Shown piece by piece: positions 34,565 to 44,001 of a stretch of DNA of 64,000 nucleotides. The stretch is from Shewanella zhangzhouensis (GTDB taxonomy: Bacteria; Pseudomonadota; Gammaproteobacteria; Enterobacterales; Shewanellaceae), in the NCBI RefSeq assembly GCF_019457615.1, contig NZ_CP080414.1:3421501-3485500 (forward strand), in the 5' to 3' direction. The position numbers and the translations under genes are program-made. A model generated the notes under the pieces. That model was given only the letters and a program-made list of their open reading frames with translations. It ran no database searches and had not been told where the DNA came from. How positions within the stretch are numbered: the stretch's first letter is position 1; each line of letters opens with the position of its first letter.

Positions 34565-37500
34565 TGGACACCCACAAAGGCATAATTGCGTGGTTTGCCC
34601 GCAACAGTGTGGCGGCCAACCTGCTGATGATAGTGCTGCTGGTTGGCGGCCTATTCAGTACTCAGCTGATTAACAAAGAAATATTCCCAAGCTTCGAGCT
34701 CAACCTGCTCAGAATTTCCGTTGCCTACCCAGGCGCCGCACCACAGGAAATCGAAGAAGGGATCAACATCAAAATCGAAGAAGCCATCCAGGATGTTATC
34801 GGCATTAAAAAGCTGACTTCTGTGGCCAGCGATGGTGTGGGCAGTATCACCATCGAAGTGGAAAACGGTGTCGACGCCAAAACCGTGCTGGATGAGGCCA
34901 AGCTGCGTATCGATGCCATTTCCACCTTTCCGGCCAACATCGAAAAACCCAATATTTATCAGATAAAGCCTGAAAACAACGTGATTTGGCTGTCTGTGTA
35001 TGGCGATATCAACGCCCACGAAATGAAGGAGCTGGCCAAAAACATTCGTGATGAAGTGGCTGCCCTGCCCTCGGTGACCCGTGCCCAGGTAGCCGGTGCC
35101 CGCAACTATGAAATCGGCATCGAAGTGTCGGAGAACAAGTTGCGTGAGTATGGCCTCACCTTCACCCAGGTGGCCATGGCGGTGCAAAACTCCTCCCTGG
35201 ACCTGCCCGGCGGTGCCATTCGCGCCAAAGACGGCGATATCCTGCTGCGTACCAAGGGCCAGGCTTACACCGGCGAAGACTTTTCCAGCATAGTGGTTGC
35301 CACCAGCAAAGATGGCAGTCGCATCATGCTGCCGGACGTGGCCACCATTAAGGATGAGTTCGAAGAGCGCCTCGACTACACCCGCTTCAATGGCAAACCC
35401 GCTGTGATAGTGGAAGTGCTGAGCGTGAAAGATCAGGACGCGGTAGCCATCGCCAAGGATGTGAAAGACTACATTGCAGAGCGCAAACTCAGTTTGCCCG
35501 CCGGCGCCGAGCTGGATTACTGGGGGGATTTGACCCACTACCTCAACGGCCGCCTCAATATGATGCTGTCGAACATGACCATGGGTGCCCTGCTGGTGTT
35601 TGTGATCCTGGCACTGTTCCTCGATCTGAAACTGGCATTCTGGGTGATGGTGGGCATTCCCGTGTGTTTCCTCGGCACCCTGCTGCTGATGCCGGTGGAA
35701 CCCTTTGCCCTTTCCATCAATATGCTGACGCTGTTCGCCTTTATTCTGGTGCTGGGGATATTGGTGGATGACGCCATTGTGATTGGGGAAAGCGTCCACA
35801 CCGAGGTGGAACGCCACGGTCACAACATGGATAACGTCATTCGCGGTGCCCAGAAGGTGGCCATGCCCGCCACCTTCGGGGTACTGACCACAATCGCGGC
35901 CTTTATTCCCATGTTGATGGTGGATGGCCCCATGGGGATCATCTGGAAATCCATCGGTATGGTGGTGATCCTGTGTCTGGCGTTTTCTCTGGTGGAATCC
36001 AAGCTCATTCTGCCGGCGCATCTTGCCCATATGAAGCCAAACACCAAGGAGCCCTCAGGCCCACTCGGCCGCATGAAGCTGCGTTTCAATGAGCGGGTAG
36101 CCCACTTTATCCACCACAGCTACAAGGCGTTCCTAGAGCGTGCCATTCACAACAGATACAACTGGCTGGCCGGCTTTACCGGGGTATTGATCCTCTCCAT
36201 CGCCCTGGTCGCCAGTGGCAAGGTGCGCTGGGTGTTCTTCCCCAGTATTCCCTCAGACTTCGTGCAGGTGCATCTGGATATGGAAGAAGGCAGCTCAGAG
36301 GACAACACCCTCAAGGCGCTGCAGCAAATCGAAGATGCCCTCTACCGCATGAACGGTGAAATGGAGCAGAAGTATGGCGAGCCTGTGGTGAAGCATAGCT
36401 TCTTCAACATGAACTCCCGCACCAGTGCCTTTATCTTTGCCGAGCTGACCAAAGGGGAAGACCGCGAGCTGGATGGCAACGCCATTACCGACGCCTGGCG
36501 TGACGCCCTGCCGGAAATGGTGGGAGTGAAGAAGTTGTCCATGAATGCCACCACCAACGATGCCGGTGGTGATGTGGCGTTCCGCCTGTCGTCCAACGAT
36601 CTTGAGCAGCTGTCGCTGGCCGCCAAAGAGCTTAAAACCAAGCTGGCAAGCTACGAAGGGCTGTACGACATCGCCGATAACTATTCCTCCGGCAGCCATG
36701 AAATCCGCCTGAAAATTCGTCCCGAGGCTGAAGCCCTTGGTCTGACGCTGTCAGATCTGGCGCGCCAGGTACGCTATGGCTTTTATGGTTACGAAGCCCA
36801 GCGCATTTTGCGCAACAAGGAAGAAGTGAAGGTGATGGTGCGCTATCCGCTGGAGCAGCGTCGCACCGTTGGCCATCTGGAAAACATGCTTATCCGTACG
36901 CCCGATGGCAGCGCAGTGCCCTTTGCCAACGTGGCAGAAATCGAGATAGGCGACTCTTACTCGGCCATTACCCGGGTGGATGGTCGCAGGGCTATCACCA
37001 TCACGGCCGCCGCCAACAAGGACAAGGTCGAGCCGGGCAAGGTGGTCGCCGACATTCAGAAAGACTTTATGCCGGTACTGAAGCAAAAGTACCCCCATAT
37101 CGACACCTCCCTCGATGGTCAGAGTCAGGAAGAGGCCGACGCAATCTGGGGGCTGTTGCAGGGCTTGTTCTTTGCGCTCTTCACCATCTATGCCCTGATG
37201 GCCATTCCGCTGAAGTCATACAGCCAGCCGATGATCATCATGTCGGTGATCCCCTTTGGCATGATTGGCGCCATCATAGGTCACCTGCTGCTGGGGTTAT
37301 CCCTCAGCGTCCTGAGCCTGTGCGGTATTATCGCCCTGGCTGGCGTGGTGGTGAACGACTCGCTTATCCTGGTGGACTTTGTTAACCGCGCCAGGGCTCA
37401 GGGTTTTGCCCTGCGTGAAGCCGTTGTAAATGCGGGCTGCTTCCGTTTCAGGGCCATTATCCTGACCTCACTGACCACCTTCTTCGGTCTGGTGCCCATC

Positions 37501-37767
37501 ATCCTTGAGCGCAGTTTGCAGGCGCAGATTGTGATCCCAATGGCCACCTCGCTGGCATTCGGTATCCTCTTCTCCACCGTGGTGACTCTGATACTGGTGC
37601 CGCTGCTGTATGTGATACTGGCGGATTTCGCGAGCATCGCTCGCCGCCTGTTCAACTGGTGGTGGCAACCAAATCAGGGGCACCATGAGCATGGCGCCGC
37701 TGCCGGGCAGGTCACAGAGCAAGGTGCATCGCTGTCGCAGTCCCTCGAAGGGGCAAAACACGACTGA
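34564..37767 (+). CDS. RND-family inner-membrane efflux transporter
   Basis: A 1067-residue proton-driven pump of the AcrB/HAE-1 superfamily with 12 membrane helices and two large periplasmic loops. It starts 'GIIAWFARNSVAANLLMIVLLVGG', has 'YPGAAPQEIEEGI', the TM4 proton-relay pair in 'GILVDDAIVIGE', and the second-half copy 'AGVVVNDSLILVDFVN'. The TM10 lysine region cannot be judged reliably from sequence alone. Substrates are unknown. This subgroup differs from AcrB by its short 'FPSFELNLLRI' N-terminal loop and is common in Shewanella and Vibrio. It ends at a terminator hairpin. Confidence 0.9.
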   Translation: MDTHKGIIAWFARNSVAANLLMIVLLVGGLFSTQLINKEIFPSFELNLLRISVAYPGAAPQEIEEGINIKIEEAIQDVIGIKKLTSVASDGVGSITIEVENGVDAKTVLDEAKLRIDAISTFPANIEKPNIYQIKPENNVIWLSVYGDINAHEMKELAKNIRDEVAALPSVTRAQVAGARNYEIGIEVSENKLREYGLTFTQVAMAVQNSSLDLPGGAIRAKDGDILLRTKGQAYTGEDFSSIVVATSKDGSRIMLPDVATIKDEFEERLDYTRFNGKPAVIVEVLSVKDQDAVAIAKDVKDYIAERKLSLPAGAELDYWGDLTHYLNGRLNMMLSNMTMGALLVFVILALFLDLKLAFWVMVGIPVCFLGTLLLMPVEPFALSINMLTLFAFILVLGILVDDAIVIGESVHTEVERHGHNMDNVIRGAQKVAMPATFGVLTTIAAFIPMLMVDGPMGIIWKSIGMVVILCLAFSLVESKLILPAHLAHMKPNTKEPSGPLGRMKLRFNERVAHFIHHSYKAFLERAIHNRYNWLAGFTGVLILSIALVASGKVRWVFFPSIPSDFVQVHLDMEEGSSEDNTLKALQQIEDALYRMNGEMEQKYGEPVVKHSFFNMNSRTSAFIFAELTKGEDRELDGNAITDAWRDALPEMVGVKKLSMNATTNDAGGDVAFRLSSNDLEQLSLAAKELKTKLASYEGLYDIADNYSSGSHEIRLKIRPEAEALGLTLSDLARQVRYGFYGYEAQRILRNKEEVKVMVRYPLEQRRTVGHLENMLIRTPDGSAVPFANVAEIEIGDSYSAITRVDGRRAITITAAANKDKVEPGKVVADIQKDFMPVLKQKYPHIDTSLDGQSQEEADAIWGLLQGLFFALFTIYALMAIPLKSYSQPMIIMSVIPFGMIGAIIGHLLLGLSLSVLSLCGIIALAGVVVNDSLILVDFVNRARAQGFALREAVVNAGCFRFRAIILTSLTTFFGLVPIILERSLQAQIVIPMATSLAFGILFSTVVTLILVPLLYVILADFASIARRLFNWWWQPNQGHHEHGAAAGQVTEQGASLSQSLEGAKHD

Positions 37768-37790
37768 CGCAGGAGTGTTGCCTGTATCCC

Positions 37791-37821
37791 AAAAAAGGGA
37801 GAGCCTCGGCTCTCCCTTTTT
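37791..37821 (+). terminator. Terminator of the RND operon
   Basis: AAAAAAGGGAGAGCC and GGCTCTCCCTTTTT form a long perfect stem with a 2-base loop, 24 bases after the pump stop codon. Confidence 0.88.
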
Positions 37822-37901
37822 GATCCCGGGAACATTTTGAATAAACAGCCTCTGTTACACTGCCCCCACATCGCCCCCATGCCCTAACCGGGCACAACAC
37901 C

Positions 37902-38540
37902 ATGAATTCAATGGACGCCACTGCCGCTAACCACACATCCCCAAGCGCCACTCTCGTTTACGATATTCGCCGCAGCCGCTACCTCAATATCACCGGCCGC
38001 TGCACCCTCAGGTGCGGCTTTTGCCCCAAGCAACAGGGCAGTCGCCAAATACATCAATATCAGCTGGCATTGGACAAACAGCCCGGGGTCGATGACCTCT
38101 TGCCCCTGCTCGGGGATGTGGGCAGCTTTGATGAATACGTGTTTTGTGGCTACGGCGAACCTACGCTGAATCTGCCCACCCTGCTGGGGGTTGCCCGCGC
38201 CATCAAGGCGAGAGGCGGTCGCGTTAGGGTCAATACCGATGGCCTTGGAAACCTGTTTCACCGACGCAACATACTGCCCGAACTGGCCGACTGCGTGGAT
38301 GCGCTCTCGGTGTCCCTCAACGCCCAGGATGAACTCACCTACCTGGAACACTGTCAACCCAAGCTGAAAGGTTCCTGGCAGGCAGTGAATGACTTTATCC
38401 GCATGGCACCGGCTTACATCAAACGCGTGGAGGTTTCCGCCATCGATGGCCTGCCCGGAGTCAATATCCCGGCCTGTCGGGCACTGGTGGAGGCGGCGGG
38501 CTGCATCTTCAAGCGTCGCAAGCTGGATATCATGGGATAA
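37902..38540 (+). CDS. TatD-linked radical SAM protein
   Basis: A 212-residue compact radical SAM enzyme. The [4Fe-4S] site is Cx3Cx2C in 'CTLRCGFC' (about residues 34-41). The 'FCGYGEPTLN' GGE-type motif and 'VRVNTDGLGN' follow. Size and motifs fit the family annotated as TatD-associated radical SAM protein, whose reaction is unknown. A TatD gene is not adjacent here. An alternative ATG lies nine bases downstream. The gene stands alone between the RND operon and a signalling gene. Confidence 0.82.
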   Translation: MNSMDATAANHTSPSATLVYDIRRSRYLNITGRCTLRCGFCPKQQGSRQIHQYQLALDKQPGVDDLLPLLGDVGSFDEYVFCGYGEPTLNLPTLLGVARAIKARGGRVRVNTDGLGNLFHRRNILPELADCVDALSVSLNAQDELTYLEHCQPKLKGSWQAVNDFIRMAPAYIKRVEVSAIDGLPGVNIPACRALVEAAGCIFKRRKLDIMG

Positions 38541-38631
38541 GTTTGTCCCGTCAAACTGAGGGAGCAGGCCTGTACCGGCGGGGGAATCGTGTTAACATGA
38601 TGCCCACTTTTAGCCCATATTTACCGCTCGC

Positions 38632-40851
38632 ATGCTCAAACCCAATACCGGATTATCGTCGCTTTCCTCCCTGCTGACCGATGAACAAAGCGTTCGCTGG
38701 TCACATCAACGTATGCTGGCCATCGCCAGTCAGTTGGCGATGCTGGTGATAAGCGTAGTGTTGGTGATCAATGTCATCATCACCCTGGGCGAGCGCAGAT
38801 TGCAGCAGGAATGGGCGACCCAAAGATACAGCGAGCTCCAGTCTGTCGGCACCATGATTGCTGACAAGGTCACCTTCCAGCAGTTCCGTACCCAAACCTT
38901 CGCCCGTGGCGAACTGCTGCGCCAGTATCTCGACAGCGGCGATGAGGGCCTCAAGGAAAAACTGCTGCTGCAATGGACAGGCCTGCAAAAGAACATGCCG
39001 GAGCTCATGGGCATTGCCCTGTTCAATGCCAATGGCGAGTTCCTGTTTGCCTCCACCGATGTGTTTGGCCGCCAGACCCTGCCGCCATCACTGCTGGGTG
39101 GCTCCCGCAACATGGGGGGCAACGAAATCTACAGCTCCCCCATGGAGTTCTTGTCAGTCAACGGCGACCTCGAACCCTATATGTATCAACTGGCGTGGCT
39201 TGAAAACCCCGATCAGAGCGTGCGGGGTTATCTGGTGACCTATAACTCCATGCTGCGTACCCTGGACATGGTCAAACCCGCCCTCAGTGCTACTCAGCAA
39301 CCCATGATGATGTTCGATACCCAGGGACTCATGTATGCCGGCCCCAGCGATGCCCCGCTGCCGAGGCTGCCCGAGGGCTTGAGTGGCAGCCTGCGTCAGA
39401 GCTACCCTGCACTGTGGCGCCAAATGGCCATGAGCAACTTTGGCCAGTTCCATGGCGATGATGCCACCTTTGTGTATCTGAAAGTGGACCTCACCACCCA
39501 GTATGAAACCCGCCGTGAATACTTTTTGGTGTCTTATATCCGCAACGATGACATTGCGTCACGCTTCTCCCAGTGGCAAACCATTCTGGTCATAGGGGCC
39601 ATCATACTGACACTGCTGGCGGCGGCCGTGGTCATACTCACCCACCTTTACCGTCTCGAGCAGCGCGCCCGTCACAACAGTATCCAGCTGGCAGCCGATC
39701 TCTTTACCGGCGAAGAAGGTCAGCTGTTGGTGAACGATAAGGGCCGGGTTCTGAGTGCCAACCCCAAGGCTGGCAGCTTGTTGAATCTGGCGGCCAACCA
39801 ACTGACAGACCGCAGCCTGCAGCGCTGTTTGCAGCTGGATGACGACAGCTTTGATAAAATCATCGCCACCGCCAAAACCAAGGGAGAATGGCGCGGAGAA
39901 GTGAGCCTGGATGAACGTCCCGGCGCCGTGATCCGGGTCGTACTGCGTTACACCCGTGCCAACACAGAGCGCCAGCGTTATTTCCTGGTTGGCCTCAATG
40001 ACATCAGTGAACTGGCCCAGAGCCGCCAAGAAGAGTCACTGCACAGACTGCTGGCCGACAGCGCCGTGGCCACCGCCCTGACCCGGGCCGACGGTACCCT
40101 GCTTAAATGCAACAGCGCCTTCGAACAGCTGCTGGAATACAACGAGCCCCTGGGGGCCAATCTGGCTGATCTCCTTGAGAATGACCTGGGTAATCAATGG
40201 CCACGCATTACGCAAATGGTGGCCATGCAGGGCAGCTGGCAGGGGCAAATTCTGTGCACCAACAATGCCAGCACCTGTTTGCAGGCCACCCTAAAAGGCC
40301 ACCTCGACGATGAGGGGGATATTGAGTATTTGGTGTGTACCCTGGAGCAAGCCAGCAGCCGCAATCGTGGCCGCGAGAACAGCCAGCTCATTCCCAACCG
40401 CAGCACCATCCTGGCCAATCTGGAGGATCTGGCGCGCTACTATGATGCGCTTGGTGAGCAGAGCCGCAATCACTCCTGCCTGATGCTGATGGACATCAGC
40501 CCCGCCGGTATGCTCAGCCATATGAGCGATATAGGTCAGCTGGAAAAACGCCAGGAGGAAGTAGAGACCCTGCTGCTCAAAGAGCTGCCGTCCAACTCAC
40601 AGATTTCCCATTGGCAGCTCGGTAAGTTGGTGGTCATACTGCCGGGCACCGACAGCAATGCCGCCCACAAGTATGCGGTGGATGCGCTGGACTCACTGAA
40701 CAGCCTGGGGCTCGGCGAAGGCATCTCCATTGGCATTGCGGCCCATCAGTCCGGGCAAAACCTCGAAGCCTTTATCAGCCACGCCGAAATTGCCCTGAAG
40801 CGCGCCAAGCAAACCGGCGATCAGAAGATTTGTCAGGCCTTTACCCGCTGA
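38632..40851 (+). CDS. Membrane sensor with PAS domains and a degenerate GGDEF domain
   Basis: A 739-residue protein. Transmembrane helix 1 (30-52) and helix 2 (317-340) flank a periplasmic sensor of about 265 residues. Two PAS-like domains follow (about 350-460, 'EEGQLLVNDKGRVLSANPKAGSLL', and 468-572, 'LLADSAVATALTRADGTLLKCN'). A C-terminal GGDEF-like fold spans 585-735. The catalytic GGDEF signature is replaced by LGKLV at 663-667, while the framing 'ILPGTD' and the late 'ADIALKRAK'-type helix ('AEIALKRAKQTGD') remain. It therefore cannot make c-di-GMP in the usual way and is probably a sensory scaffold or nucleotide receptor. Its 3' end overlaps the convergent gene by 11 bases. Confidence 0.8.
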   Translation: MLKPNTGLSSLSSLLTDEQSVRWSHQRMLAIASQLAMLVISVVLVINVIITLGERRLQQEWATQRYSELQSVGTMIADKVTFQQFRTQTFARGELLRQYLDSGDEGLKEKLLLQWTGLQKNMPELMGIALFNANGEFLFASTDVFGRQTLPPSLLGGSRNMGGNEIYSSPMEFLSVNGDLEPYMYQLAWLENPDQSVRGYLVTYNSMLRTLDMVKPALSATQQPMMMFDTQGLMYAGPSDAPLPRLPEGLSGSLRQSYPALWRQMAMSNFGQFHGDDATFVYLKVDLTTQYETRREYFLVSYIRNDDIASRFSQWQTILVIGAIILTLLAAAVVILTHLYRLEQRARHNSIQLAADLFTGEEGQLLVNDKGRVLSANPKAGSLLNLAANQLTDRSLQRCLQLDDDSFDKIIATAKTKGEWRGEVSLDERPGAVIRVVLRYTRANTERQRYFLVGLNDISELAQSRQEESLHRLLADSAVATALTRADGTLLKCNSAFEQLLEYNEPLGANLADLLENDLGNQWPRITQMVAMQGSWQGQILCTNNASTCLQATLKGHLDDEGDIEYLVCTLEQASSRNRGRENSQLIPNRSTILANLEDLARYYDALGEQSRNHSCLMLMDISPAGMLSHMSDIGQLEKRQEEVETLLLKELPSNSQISHWQLGKLVVILPGTDSNAAHKYAVDALDSLNSLGLGEGISIGIAAHQSGQNLEAFISHAEIALKRAKQTGDQKICQAFTR

Positions 40852-42244
40852 CACCCAGCAGCTGTTCCGGCAGGGATTTTTCACTGACGCTGATAATCCC
40901 GCTGCGGTTTAAGGTCACCTTGTATCTGGCATAACGGGGAGCTTTGCGGCCTTCGCGGTACACCAGCACTACGTTGATTTGATACCGGCGTTCGGCGGTT
41001 TCGGCGCAGATCCCCTCTTCGGTTTCACGGAACACCTTTACCTTGCCCCGCTCCAGGTAGCGGACAAACGGTACCAGACTAAATGACACCTGTTCTGAGA
41101 GGGTGTCATAACCGGCTAAAAATCCCTCGTCATTCACCTTGGTCGAAATACCATAGTGCAGGTATTCCGCCTCCAGGCGGTTTTGCTGATGGCGTCGGCT
41201 CAGAATTTCTGTCACCGCCAGCGGTAAATCCTTGCTGCGAACAAAGTCCAGCCACACCTGCTGGCGGGCCACCACCTTCTGGCTCGAGGTGTCGCGCAGC
41301 AATCGGCTCCAGCGGGGACGGCCGCGCTGGATAACCCGCCACATGGCGTTACGTATGTCTTCTTTAAAGATTTCCCGGAAGCCGTAGATCACCGCCAGGG
41401 TCAACAGCAAACTCATGGTTACGCCGCTGAACACCCCCTGGGCCTTGATGATAAGCGCCGATACCACCAACATCACCAGACCTGTGGCAAGGCCGGTGAC
41501 AAATTTCTTCAAGCCCACGCCCAGGGGTTTCAGTTCTTCTTTAAGCACCACCCCCTGCTGGATAAGCCGTCTGAGCAGCAGCATCTTGTTGGAAATTCGG
41601 TTGTGATCCGATTTGGTTTTTTCCGAATTGTAATGGCGGCCGTCACGGTAGAGCGCCTCGGCGCGGCACAGCGACAGCACGGCGTCACGCACGGTATTGG
41701 GGCCTTCGGCATCGTCGGTGGGAATGTCCGGTGCATGCATGATGAGCTGCAGTAATTTTTGCTCACAGTGCCACGACAGATAGTTGTCGGCATGCTCAAA
41801 CCAGGGTTTCCATTTGGGCTCTGTGGGCTCACTGCGGCGGAACTTCTTCAAAATCGCGCCCACCTGCTCCCCCAGTTCGCCCAGCCGGGGGAAAAACTCC
41901 TCGGCGGTTTTAAGCTGCAGCAGCTCCTTGGTGTCGTTTTCCATGGCCACGGCAAACTGGTAGGCAAAGAGGTTCAGATAGAGCCTGAATTCCTCCATGG
42001 TGCGCTTATTGAGGCTGACAAAGCGGCTCTGCACCAATGGCAGGTGCAGGCCGTCGGAATAATAGGCCCGCCGCCCCAGAATGGCGCTGTGGAAATACTC
42101 TTCTTCATCAAGGCTTTCGGGCCCAATGCCCATTTCCTTGGGCAAGGCAAAATAGAGGTCCAGCCGGCAACTGTCGTTGGCGCCGAGCTGATGGGAAAAT
42201 TTAATGGAAAGTGCGTCTTCTTGCTTGAGTTGAATATTGGCCAC
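40841..42244 (-). CDS. Uncharacterised two-helix membrane protein
   Basis: A 467-residue protein beginning with GTG (GGAG four to five bases upstream). It has a soluble N-terminal half (1-245), two adjacent membrane helices (249-267 and 272-290), and a soluble C-terminal half (291-467). The latter resembles a beta-rich domain ('GKVKVFRETEEGICAETAERRYQINVVLVYR'). No enzyme motif is visible and I do not recognise the family. It lies 89 bases downstream of the ToxS-shaped gene on the same strand and may belong to the same transcript as the regulator pair. Its C terminus overlaps the convergent PAS gene. Confidence 0.72.
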   Translation of the reverse strand: MANIQLKQEDALSIKFSHQLGANDSCRLDLYFALPKEMGIGPESLDEEEYFHSAILGRRAYYSDGLHLPLVQSRFVSLNKRTMEEFRLYLNLFAYQFAVAMENDTKELLQLKTAEEFFPRLGELGEQVGAILKKFRRSEPTEPKWKPWFEHADNYLSWHCEQKLLQLIMHAPDIPTDDAEGPNTVRDAVLSLCRAEALYRDGRHYNSEKTKSDHNRISNKMLLLRRLIQQGVVLKEELKPLGVGLKKFVTGLATGLVMLVVSALIIKAQGVFSGVTMSLLLTLAVIYGFREIFKEDIRNAMWRVIQRGRPRWSRLLRDTSSQKVVARQQVWLDFVRSKDLPLAVTEILSRRHQQNRLEAEYLHYGISTKVNDEGFLAGYDTLSEQVSFSLVPFVRYLERGKVKVFRETEEGICAETAERRYQINVVLVYREGRKAPRYARYKVTLNRSGIISVSEKSLPEQLLGVSG

Positions 42245-42333
42245 AGGGCTCCTCTATGCCAGACTGGTGAAATACCTGCGATTTCTGCCGCCAGCCCAAC
42301 AGACTTTACTCGCCCAGTTTGCCAAATCCGCCC

Positions 42334-42849
42334 TCAGTGGATCAACCGGCAACCGCAAACCGTATTACTTGGCTGAAACAGCACTATGGCATAGTCACGG
42401 GCCTTATCCAGCTCCAGGATCTCCAGCTCCATCTCGTGAAGCCCCTTGCCGGACAGATTCAGCCCGCTGACGTAGGACACGTAGTTCATGTGCATGGGGT
42501 TGGGCGCACCATTTTTGGCCGTTTTCTCTTCTTTGCTGTGAATGGCAATGCTGTATCTGTTACCGGCCCCGGCGGAGGTTTTAAGCTCACCCTCCATACT
42601 GATGCTGCCCGCCAAACTGCCATCGAGGTTGAAGTAACGGTAATGCATCTGCGCCCGCTTGCCCTTGGTGACAAGGTCGACCAACAGATACTGCTTGGCC
42701 TGGGCGCCATCACTGGGCTCGTAGAGTTCCGATGAGCAGTTCAGCAAGGTGGTTTCGGCGCCACGGGTTAAGCTGAAAATGGTGCCCAATGCCAGCATCA
42801 GCAACAGTAAAATGCACAGGTTAATGCTCCAGATCCAGGCTCTAGTCAC
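42334..42849 (-). CDS. ToxS-shaped periplasmic membrane-anchored protein
   Basis: A 171-residue protein with one N-terminal membrane helix (about 5-26) and a periplasmic beta-rich domain with Cys at 38, 165 and 167. I start at a GTG that overlaps the stop codon of the upstream regulator by eight bases, with GAGG upstream. The longer frame would overlap the regulator by about 65 bases. Its size, topology and coupling to a ToxR-like gene match ToxS, which stabilises the periplasmic domain of ToxR in Vibrio. I see no clear sequence identity to ToxS, so the role is inferred from architecture. Confidence 0.6.
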   Translation of the reverse strand: MTRAWIWSINLCILLLLMLALGTIFSLTRGAETTLLNCSSELYEPSDGAQAKQYLLVDLVTKGKRAQMHYRYFNLDGSLAGSISMEGELKTSAGAGNRYSIAIHSKEEKTAKNGAPNPMHMNYVSYVSGLNLSGKGLHEMELEILELDKARDYAIVLFQPSNTVCGCRLIH

Positions 42850-43597
42850 AGATGTCCACCTCTCTGAGCCAGTCCGGGCTGATAAAGCGTCTTGGGCTGC
42901 GGCCATCGCTAACCTTCAGATTACGTACCACTGCCTGCCCCAAATAATCGCCCCTCAGGGTGAGATTCAATACCCGGGAGTCGTGACTTAACGACATAAA
43001 AACTTCGCGCCAACGGGAATGGCGACAATCACCGAGTACAGATGCCAGCTCGGACGCTTTTTCAAGCAACAGGGTATTGTTACTGCGGGAATGGGCATAA
43101 AGCACCAACTTGACCATCTGACCGTCGGTCTGCACCACCGACTGTACCTTTAGTGGTGCTGTGGGGGACATTTCCCCCACCCGCAGCGCAAAATAGCCAC
43201 CGGCAAACAGGGATGCCAACATCAGCAGCGCCGGGATCCAGATGGGCACAGGTCCCAAACGGCGGGTTGGCAACCGCCTCTTTGCCGGTACAGGTGCTGT
43301 CATGGGGGTCAGGTGCAAGCGATACCCCTGCCCCTTGACGGTTTCAATCAAGAGTTCGCTGCCGGGGCCCAGGAAGGAGCGGATCATAAACACGGCCCGC
43401 GCAACCGATGAATCACTGAGCTCGCCATGTTCATCGTCGCCCTGACGCAGCTCGGCCTTGGAGACCACCTGATCGGCCTGACTCAGCAAGAGTCTCAGCA
43501 CCTGCGCTTCTGCTCTGGGCAAATGCCAGACGTCGCCGGAGGTGCGATTAATCAGCTCCCCTTTGACATCATTAAACCAGCAATTACCCAATTGCAT
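42842..43597 (-). CDS. ToxR/CadC-like membrane-anchored transcriptional regulator
   Basis: A 251-residue regulator. An OmpR/PhoB-type winged helix (about 1-98) includes 'LPRAEAQVLRLLLSQADQVVSKAELR' and the wing 'SELLIETVKGQGYRLHL'. A linker and one membrane helix (117-138) follow, then a periplasmic domain (139-251) with exactly two cysteines, C191 and C250. ToxR also has two periplasmic cysteines. The ATG at 43597 has AGGGA upstream. It is coupled to the ToxS-shaped gene and divergent from the cytochrome-lipoprotein operon, which is its most likely target. Confidence 0.78.
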   Translation of the reverse strand: MQLGNCWFNDVKGELINRTSGDVWHLPRAEAQVLRLLLSQADQVVSKAELRQGDDEHGELSDSSVARAVFMIRSFLGPGSELLIETVKGQGYRLHLTPMTAPVPAKRRLPTRRLGPVPIWIPALLMLASLFAGGYFALRVGEMSPTAPLKVQSVVQTDGQMVKLVLYAHSRSNNTLLLEKASELASVLGDCRHSRWREVFMSLSHDSRVLNLTLRGDYLGQAVVRNLKVSDGRSPRRFISPDWLREVDICD

Positions 43598-44001
43598 CAG
43601 GATCCCTCACTCAAAATACCCGGCCATTTTACCCTGTGGCTGAGTAAGGGACTGTGATCTGGATTAAGTGACGCGCCTTTGCCAAAAATGAGATAAATCT
43701 TAAAAAATGTGATAATGAACAATATGTTGAATGAATGAATGGCCAAATGTAAATGCCATTGAATGCCGCTGAATTTACATGAATGTTACAAATAAGGTGA
43801 CATGACACCATTTCTGCCCGCTGCAACCAATCAAGAAAAAGTGCCTTAATCGACCAGACCTTTTATCTCCAACGGATTTCGGCGGCTGGCTTCAAGCGCG
43901 CCAAATCACAGTCTTCCTTTTCGTGCCCGACATACTGATGCCATGGCCCCAGGGGCCCTTGTATCACAACACCCTTGAATCACAACAAGAGGAAAAACAG
44001 C
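43598..44001. promoter_or_regulatory. Divergent control region of the regulator and cytochrome genes
   Basis: About 400 bases without a gene. An 8-base inverted pair ATGTAAAT (43747-43754) and ATTTACAT (43773-43780) is separated by 18 bases, in an AT-rich block with repeated TGAATG motifs (about 43727-43785). It could be an operator for the adjacent ToxR-like protein. The 150 bases before the cytrochrome gene show no clear -10/-35. Confidence 0.4.

Noticed and set aside
34651..36030. 459-codon minus-strand frame opposite the RND transporter gene
   Set aside because: His/Gly-rich antisense product. The plus strand encodes an intact family protein.
43650..43720. CRP binding site near TGTGATCTGG and TGTGATAATG
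   Set aside because: Only the left half-site matches. The right half TCACA is absent at the correct spacing in both.
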